DNA from: Candidatus Methylopumilus sp.
Lineage (GTDB): Bacteria; Pseudomonadota; Gammaproteobacteria; Burkholderiales; Methylophilaceae
NCBI GenBank assembly: GCA_024640945.1
Contig: JAHEEA010000001.1
Span: forward strand, 62,001-126,000
Length of the DNA: 64,000 nt
Reading direction: 5' to 3'
Both the position numbers and the translations under genes were made by a program. This document shows positions 59,749 to 64,000 of the stretch, in pieces. The stretch's first letter is position 1, and every line of letters starts with the position of its first letter. The notes beneath the pieces were generated by a model. That model had not been told where the DNA came from, did not search any database, and saw only the letters and a list, made by a program, of their open reading frames with translations.

Positions 59749-59995
59749 TGCATACTTCCTTACTAAAACTAGGGGAGGCGCCCCAAAAGTTTGTACTTCA
59801 CGAACTAAAAGCCAGCTACGCCAACCAAAAAAAGATCAAAGTAAAAACGCCCAAACAACTTTGTACTAGGGTAATTAATTCAAGTCAAGCATTAATTTTC
59901 AAACAATCCCTATTTATTACAAAAAAACAACACTAAAATCAGGCTGCCAGAGGCTTTAAGCCTATTATTAAGATATAAAAATAAGTGAATTTATT

Positions 59996-60613
59996 TTAAG
60001 TATTTCTTTGATCATAATCATTTGCAAATGCATGATTAACGTCAGCATGCCCCTGCTCATCATTTCTAACGGCCTTAATCACATCAACTAATTTCGAATC
60101 GGCTGGCAAGTTCCAATAATCTAAAGCAATTTGGGGTGCAGCTATATTTAATTCAGGGTTGGCTTCAACTTGCTCTAAATAAGCCGTATAGCTAATCACC
60201 GCCTCCTCTTCAAAATATCCGACTAAGCGATGACAAGTTCTTGGGGCAAATACATACATCACAAAATACAAATTCCAAAATACGGCCTGCACAATCAAAA
60301 TTAATAATCGCTCAAAAATATTCGGTTGCGCCACTTTAATAAAAGTCATCAAATGCATGCGCTCGTTTTCAGCCTCATCCAATAGAACTTTAATCCAACC
60401 CCTATCCTCCTGCATTCTGCGCAAACAAGTTAAATGCTGCCACATGCCAGCTACCATACCTGGCACAGCCGCGACAGTTTCCAAGACAACTGCACGATGC
60501 CCATATCTTTTTGCAAAAAAAGTATCCGCAAAAAAACGTAACATTTTAGTAAATGCTTTAGCAAAATAATCGCTCGTATTAACAGGCGTATGGTGAAGAC
60601 TCATAGGATACAA
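59996..60613 (-). CDS. aox: Alternative oxidase (cyanide-insensitive ubiquinol oxidase)
   Basis: A 205-residue diiron alternative oxidase. All six expected iron ligands have counterparts: LET (Glu45), NERMH (Glu84 and His87), EEEA (Glu135-137) and DEQGH (Glu186 and His189). The protein lacks the N-terminal extension of mitochondrial AOX. It would oxidise ubiquinol and reduce oxygen to water at the inner membrane without pumping protons. AOX is rare in bacteria and scattered, so horizontal spread is possible. It starts nine bases after a membrane-bound TAXI-type protein gene, so the two form an operon. Confidence 0.93.
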   Translation of the reverse strand: MYPMSLHHTPVNTSDYFAKAFTKMLRFFADTFFAKRYGHRAVVLETVAAVPGMVAGMWQHLTCLRRMQEDRGWIKVLLDEAENERMHLMTFIKVAQPNIFERLLILIVQAVFWNLYFVMYVFAPRTCHRLVGYFEEEAVISYTAYLEQVEANPELNIAAPQIALDYWNLPADSKLVDVIKAVRNDEQGHADVNHAFANDYDQRNT

Positions 60614-60622
60614 ACTACCTTT

Positions 60623-61933
60623 CTAAATTTTAGATCTTACAAACTCAATATGTGATCGCAACTCATAAAGATATTGCGAATAACTGATTGGTAATTTAAT
60701 CGACCTAGCTCTCGATTCTATTTGATCTAACTTCTGAAGATAATAGTCACGATCAAGCCTACCCTGCTCCTGATTTAGTTGCGTTTCCAGATAGCGAAGT
60801 TCACCGTAATATCTAAACAATCGCCAACGCATAAAAGTTCGATAAGCCAGAGGAATGATTTTTGAAAGCGGAAGCAATATAGCCAACAAAGGTACAATCA
60901 CAATTAGTGTTCGACTAATAAAAGTGGATGCCCAAAAAGGCAAATACTTATCTAAAAAGGGCGGCCCATTACGATAAAAATTATCAGCTTGAGCACTCAA
61001 TGGAAAATCCGACCCCTGCATCGATGGGAAAGCATCTTTAGCATGTAAGATACCGGGGCCATTATGAATCTGTTTAATAATCTTCATCATTAAATAAACT
61101 AATGCTGGATGCATGCTTTCACTTTTAACCAACATGGTAGTTGGGGCAATCAGATGAATACTCCGAGAAGGAATATTACGCGCAATATCAATAGAACTTT
61201 CAGGAAGAATCAAATGATGCAAATAAGAATTCTGACGTGTAAGCGCCTCTGCGTCATCCAAACTAATTAAATGAACCTGAGGATCTTTCAGCGCACGTTT
61301 CACCAATACAGAATCACTCATATCAACGATGATAGCGGCATCAATACGACCGTCATGCAGCGCATCAACAGCAGCATCGCCAGCAAGTTTAGATAAATGA
61401 GAGTTCTTAGCGTTAACACCACTTGCTCTCAACAACCTCATCGCGAGGACGTTGGATCCATCCCCCTCAGGGCCAACCGCGATGCGCTTACCCTTTAACC
61501 TGGAGAGATGTCCAAGCTGCTCTGAACAACGACATAATATCCAAGCAGGCTCATAATAAAGACTGCCCAAAGACTGCAATGCACCAGCACCTTCAGCGCG
61601 AGCAACGCCATCCTGAACAAAAGCCAAATCAACGCCAGAAGATTCATCTTTCAGTAGTCTAATATTTTCAACATCACCTGCAGACTCTCTAACTTCCAAC
61701 TCAATCCCATGTTGCTTCAATAACGCACCGTATATAGCAGCATATGCACGATTATTAACAGAGGCGCCGCCTGCTGAAATAACGATCTTTTTAGGAGGTG
61801 CAGGATTGATGTAATGAATGGCTAAAAAAACAGCCAGCAAAATAAGTAATGCATAAGGCAATACTTCTTTCAAAAACTCTTTGGCTAACAACCCAGAGAT
61901 TTTTTTAAAGCCTTTGTCGAACTTTTGTTTCAT
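60623..61933 (-). CDS. Membrane-anchored TAXI-family solute-binding protein
   Basis: A 436-residue protein of the TAXI (TRAP-associated extracytoplasmic immunogenic) family. An N-terminal helix (about residues 23-43) anchors a periplasmic binding domain starting IVISAGGASVNNRAYAAIYGALLKQ, with LAFVQDGVARAEGAGALQSLGSLYYEPAWIL and KGKRIAVGPEGDGSNVLAMRLL. A second helix (about 337-360) leads to a cytosolic coiled-coil tail. No TRAP permease genes are nearby, and the double anchoring is unlike a free receptor, so it may be a sensor or regulator and not a transporter part. The alternative oxidase gene follows nine bases downstream. Confidence 0.88.
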   Translation of the reverse strand: MKQKFDKGFKKISGLLAKEFLKEVLPYALLILLAVFLAIHYINPAPPKKIVISAGGASVNNRAYAAIYGALLKQHGIELEVRESAGDVENIRLLKDESSGVDLAFVQDGVARAEGAGALQSLGSLYYEPAWILCRCSEQLGHLSRLKGKRIAVGPEGDGSNVLAMRLLRASGVNAKNSHLSKLAGDAAVDALHDGRIDAAIIVDMSDSVLVKRALKDPQVHLISLDDAEALTRQNSYLHHLILPESSIDIARNIPSRSIHLIAPTTMLVKSESMHPALVYLMMKIIKQIHNGPGILHAKDAFPSMQGSDFPLSAQADNFYRNGPPFLDKYLPFWASTFISRTLIVIVPLLAILLPLSKIIPLAYRTFMRWRLFRYYGELRYLETQLNQEQGRLDRDYYLQKLDQIESRARSIKLPISYSQYLYELRSHIEFVRSKI

Positions 61934-62011
61934 TCAGCAAACTTTCTTATTCGCAAATCAGTTAACTCATTATATTGCGATTACGACTTCAATTCGAAAT
62001 TTATGATCAAT

Positions 62012-62039
62012 AAAAAAGGGAGCGTCAGCTCCCTTTTTT
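62012..62039. terminator. Intrinsic terminator after the DUF2892 gene
   Basis: AAAAAAGGGAGC and GCTCCCTTTTTT form a 12-bp perfect stem around GTCA. It is placed to stop the minus-strand DUF2892 transcript before the TAXI-AOX unit. Confidence 0.92.
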
Positions 62040-62062
62040 AAATCAAACGTTTTATCAGTAAG

Positions 62063-62275
62063 CTAGCTACAGCCACAGCCACCCTTGCAATCTTTACAGC
62101 AAGTGCTTCGCTTTAACAAAGCATAAGCTGGGCAGACTTTCATCACACCTGTTACAAGTGGAATCAAACCCAACCAACCCCATGCACCGATATTGTGAGT
62201 GATTGCCAATGTCACTAAAACACTACCAATCACAAGTCTAACGTTACGTTCAGAACAACCTATATTACATTTCAT
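62063..62275 (-). CDS. DUF2892 (YgaP-like) membrane protein with cysteine-rich ends
   Basis: A 70-residue protein. Two hydrophobic segments (VRLVIGSVLVTLAITHNI and WGWLGLIPLVTGVMKVCPAYALL) match the DUF2892 family. Unusually it has nine cysteines: two at the start (KCNIGC), one in VCPAY, and six in the tail CCKDCKGGCGC. The tail resembles a metal- or thiol-binding site, so a role in metal or sulfane-sulfur handling is possible. It has its own terminator. The family's function is not established. Confidence 0.88.
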   Translation of the reverse strand: MKCNIGCSERNVRLVIGSVLVTLAITHNIGAWGWLGLIPLVTGVMKVCPAYALLKRSTCCKDCKGGCGCS

Positions 62276-62333
62276 AATTCAACTCCTTAATTAACCCAAA
62301 AGGGTAAAACTCAACTCAAAAGATTAAATTTAT

Positions 62334-62663
62334 TTAAGGTTTGCATTTATAAATAGCAAAAGTACGTTTACCGAACTCAGGCATCTCATCCTTAACGATA
62401 GTATCGCCACCAATATCCAAAGCACTATTGCGAGCGAGCTGTACCAAGTTATCCTCTACAGCATCAACGCTACGGCTAATGAAACCAACTTTCGTCAATA
62501 CACTAACTGTAGCTTTGCCTTTAGATTCACAACTTGCCACCTGATTTGCATCTGCAACAGATACACGTTCAGACCCTTGTTTAACTTCTATCAATTGACT
62601 TGCACATCCAGAAAAAACCATTACAAACGCAGAAAATACCAATACGTTTTTATACAACTTCAT
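62334..62663 (-). CDS. Small lipoprotein, DUF4156-like
   Basis: A 109-residue lipoprotein. The lipobox VFSGC places the lipid-carrying Cys at residue 20, with Ala-Ser following, which favours outer-membrane sorting. The mature part (GSERVSVADANQVASCESKGKATVSVLTKVG and DNLVQLARNSALDIGGDTIV) resembles the DUF4156/YjeI lipoproteins. Two further cysteines (ASCESKG and YKCKP) may form a disulfide, as in RcsF-like folds. Function is unknown. It stands alone on the minus strand, 58 bases upstream of DUF2892. Confidence 0.85.
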   Translation of the reverse strand: MKLYKNVLVFSAFVMVFSGCASQLIEVKQGSERVSVADANQVASCESKGKATVSVLTKVGFISRSVDAVEDNLVQLARNSALDIGGDTIVKDEMPEFGKRTFAIYKCKP

Positions 62664-62726
62664 TGAGATGTCCCGTCAAATAATTAATAGAAAAATTAAA
62701 CAATAAAAATAATTATCAAAATCTAA

Positions 62727-63017
62727 TTATTTTGCTGCTGGTTTTTTTACAGCTGGCTTCTTAGCTGCAACTGGTTTTTTAGCTGCTGGTTTTTTTACAG
62801 CTGGCTTCTTAGCTGCAACTGGTTTTTTAGCTGCTGGTTTTTTAGCTGCTGGTTTTTTAGCTGCTGGTTTTTTTACAGCTGGCTTCTTAGCTGCAACTGG
62901 TTTTTTAGCTGCAACTGGTTTAGCTACAACGGCTGCATTAGCAACAGGTTTTGCAGCTGGTTTCGCTGCAGGCTTACTTGAGAAAATACCAAAAATAAAA
63001 GAAAAAAGTTTTTTCAT
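62727..63017 (-). CDS. Lys/Ala/Pro-rich repeat protein (histone H1-like)
   Basis: A 96-residue protein. It starts MKKLFSFIFGIFSSKP, a short hydrophobic helix, and from about residue 16 it consists of AAKP, PVAAKKP and PAVKKPAAKK repeats. The track start at 63029 is a TTG; the ATG at 63017 has a good ribosome site (GGAGA five bases before). The repeats look like the C-terminal tail of histone H1 and of bacterial AlgP/HctB-like DNA-binding proteins, so nucleic-acid binding is likely. The hydrophobic start is unusual for such proteins and suggests membrane association. Function is unproven. Confidence 0.8.
   Translation of the reverse strand: MKKLFSFIFGIFSSKPAAKPAAKPVANAAVVAKPVAAKKPVAAKKPAVKKPAAKKPAAKKPAAKKPVAAKKPAVKKPAAKKPVAAKKPAVKKPAAK
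62734..62907. repeat. 48-bp tandem repeat with 15-bp sub-units
   Basis: Within the Lys/Ala/Pro gene, a 48-bp unit beginning GCTGCTGGTTTTTTTACAG starts at 62734, 62782 and 62860. The last spacing is 78 bases, that is one 48-bp unit plus two extra 15-bp KPAAK-coding units. The copies are nearly identical in DNA, so the array is probably variable in length between strains. Confidence 0.85.
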
Positions 63018-63241
63018 GTGAATCTCCAAATGATTTTTTTAATTAATTAGAAAGTGTCTTAAATTGTTTTTAGCCACCACCAATTCCGCAACAATAAACT
63101 TTTTTAAAAAATAAAGCTACGTATTAATGTATTAAAGATATAAAAAATATTTAATTTAATGATTTAAATTAAGACTATTTTTTTATTTTAATGATGTGAA
63201 TTTATACCATCCAAATATGAAATCTAATAATTAAATTAGAA
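63018..63241. other. AT-rich intergenic stretch
   Basis: About 220 bases, very AT-rich (long runs of A and T), between the repeat-protein gene and DUF2721. It must contain the repeat protein's promoter. I see no gene, RNA or clear hairpin in it. Confidence 0.6.
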
Positions 63242-63682
63242 CTAAGTTTTTTGACGATTTGATGTAATAATTTCTTGCGAGGCTAAAATAATTTCCCTCA
63301 GAAAACAAAGCAGTCCAAGCGTAAGAGAAAGCATAGCCGTAATAAAAGCGATTAGAACAAAGTGAGGCAAGTTCACATGAAACTCAGCACTAATAAAAAC
63401 TGAAGCAATAGATAATGCGACACATAAACCAGCAAAAATAAATAGTCCTACAGACCAGCGCATCCACCTTGTTCTTCTAACGATAATATCCAGCTCAGCT
63501 GAACACTGATAAAACTGCTCATCACCCATCACATTAATTGCCCTTGCTCGATCAATTGAGCGGCCAAGACGATTCACTAATACACCAAGAATTGAACCTA
63601 TGCCTGTAAGCAAAAATACCGGTGCAACAGCGTCACGAATCGCAAGCGAAACATTTTGAACATCGACTGGAGAATGCAACAT
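63242..63682 (-). CDS. DUF2721 membrane protein
   Basis: A 146-residue protein of the DUF2721 family. It begins LHSPVDVQNVSLAIRDAVAPVFLLTGIGSILGVLVNRLGRSIDRAR, with one helix, and has two more helices near residues 80-100 and 112-132. The track start at 63694 is a TTG; the ATG at 63682 lies two bases after the Anbu stop and matches the family start. Function is unknown. It is probably co-transcribed with the Anbu gene. Confidence 0.88.
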   Translation of the reverse strand: MLHSPVDVQNVSLAIRDAVAPVFLLTGIGSILGVLVNRLGRSIDRARAINVMGDEQFYQCSAELDIIVRRTRWMRWSVGLFIFAGLCVALSIASVFISAEFHVNLPHFVLIAFITAMLSLTLGLLCFLREIILASQEIITSNRQKT

Positions 63683-63684
63683 CG

Positions 63685-64000
63685 TTAGCACCAATCAGGA
63701 TTAGGTAATTGATGAAATACTTCTTTAAGCCCCTCTGACCAGCCCTTACGAACAACAGCATAATACGCATCATTTTCAGTAATACGCTGAAGACAATTTC
63801 CATGAAAAGTATCTTTACGATAAAGCATTAAATCTATCGGCGCAGCGACTGAAATATTACTGCGTATGGTTGAATCAAAAGAAATTAGCACACACTTCAC
63901 AGCATCCATCATCTCGGTATCATGCTTAATCACACGATCGATAATAGGCTTGCCGTATTTAGTTTCGCCTATCTGAAAATAGGGTGTTTCTTGGCTAGGC
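63685..64000 (-). CDS. Proteasome-type protease Anbu, partial (3' part)
   Basis: The track ORF begins inside this gene at 63933, but the frame continues open to the window edge, adding SQETPYFQIGETKYGKPIIDRVI. With the downstream FDSTIRSNISVAAPIDLMLY and WSEGLKEVFHQLPNP, this is the C-terminal 104 residues of the Anbu (ancestral beta-subunit) proteasome-like peptidases. Anbu forms open rings of an HslV-like fold and is often encoded with alpha-E, ATP-grasp and transglutaminase genes. Those, and the N-terminal catalytic Thr, would lie outside this window. DUF2721 starts two bases after its stop. Confidence 0.85.
   Translation of the reverse strand, partial: PSQETPYFQIGETKYGKPIIDRVIKHDTEMMDAVKCVLISFDSTIRSNISVAAPIDLMLYRKDTFHGNCLQRITENDAYYAVVRKGWSEGLKEVFHQLPNPDWC

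Noticed and set aside
59742-59936. 64-residue plus-strand ORF overlapping the cold-shock gene start
   Set aside because: It covers the csp leader and has no ribosome site or recognisable sequence.
62734-62907. Repeat array as a possible CRISPR
   Set aside because: The units are contiguous with no unique spacers and are in frame with a Lys/Ala/Pro coding sequence.

Overview
The window is ordinary, densely packed chromosome from a low-GC betaproteobacterium, most likely a methylotroph of the family Methylophilaceae (Methylotenera-like). This placement is an inference from three things: a pgl/gnd/zwf group with the short NAD-type 6-phosphogluconate dehydrogenase, used in the dissimilatory ribulose monophosphate cycle; a complete mxaR-S-A-C-K-L accessory cluster for methanol dehydrogenase maturation; and betaproteobacterial gene orders such as aroA-cmk-rpsA-ihfB-lapB-pyrF and pyrG-kdsA-eno-ftsB. 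I saw no rRNA, tRNA, CRISPR array, prophage or insertion sequence.

Layout. 0-6.5 kb: a partial YciO/YrdC-family gene and a PHP phosphoesterase on the minus strand; yciB, yciI, a BolA-family gene and a periplasmic parvulin on the plus strand; feoAB behind a strong Fur-box palindrome; a small DUF486 membrane protein and a PII protein. 6.5-12.8 kb: nadE, a secreted ankyrin protein and sucCD on the minus strand, then serB and a periplasmic cyclophilin. 12.8-16.4 kb: a minus-strand group of exported proteins (ankyrin protein, monoheme cytochrome c, flavocytochrome c sulfide dehydrogenase-like flavoprotein, an unrecognised protein, and a beta-propeller). 16.4-29.3 kb: purL, the N-end-rule transferases aat and bpt, tyrA-aroA-cmk-rpsA-ihfB, lapB-pyrF, and a decayed ComEA-like gene.

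29.3-47.5 kb: metG, the Fe-S carrier mrp, pgl, gnd-zwf, dcd, a biodegradative-type Orn/Lys/Arg decarboxylase, thyA-folA, hom-thrC with alaA, a DUF498 protein with rlmF, and fabA-fabB. 47.7-53.2 kb: mxaRSACKL, with none of mxaF, J, G or I beside it. 53.2-58.9 kb: a broken ygfX gene that fills an apparent intergenic gap, ygfZ, and ftsB-eno-kdsA-pyrG. 58.9-64 kb: a GIY-YIG protein, a cold-shock protein, a TAXI-type binding protein paired with an alternative oxidase, a cysteine-rich DUF2892 protein, a DUF4156-like lipoprotein, a Lys/Ala/Pro repeat protein, DUF2721, and the 3' part of an Anbu proteasome-like gene.

How it fits together: mxaRSACKL would mature a methanol dehydrogenase located elsewhere. 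Formaldehyde carbon entering the RuMP cycle can be oxidised by Zwf, Pgl and Gnd. The cytochrome c/FCSD group and the alternative oxidase point to extra electron entry and exit routes in the respiratory chain. The most notable observations are an S1 protein that has lost its sixth S1 domain but kept its C-terminal tail, the ygfX pseudogene, the orphan mxa accessory operon, the TAXI-AOX pair, and the FCSD-centred exported cluster with an unknown protein.
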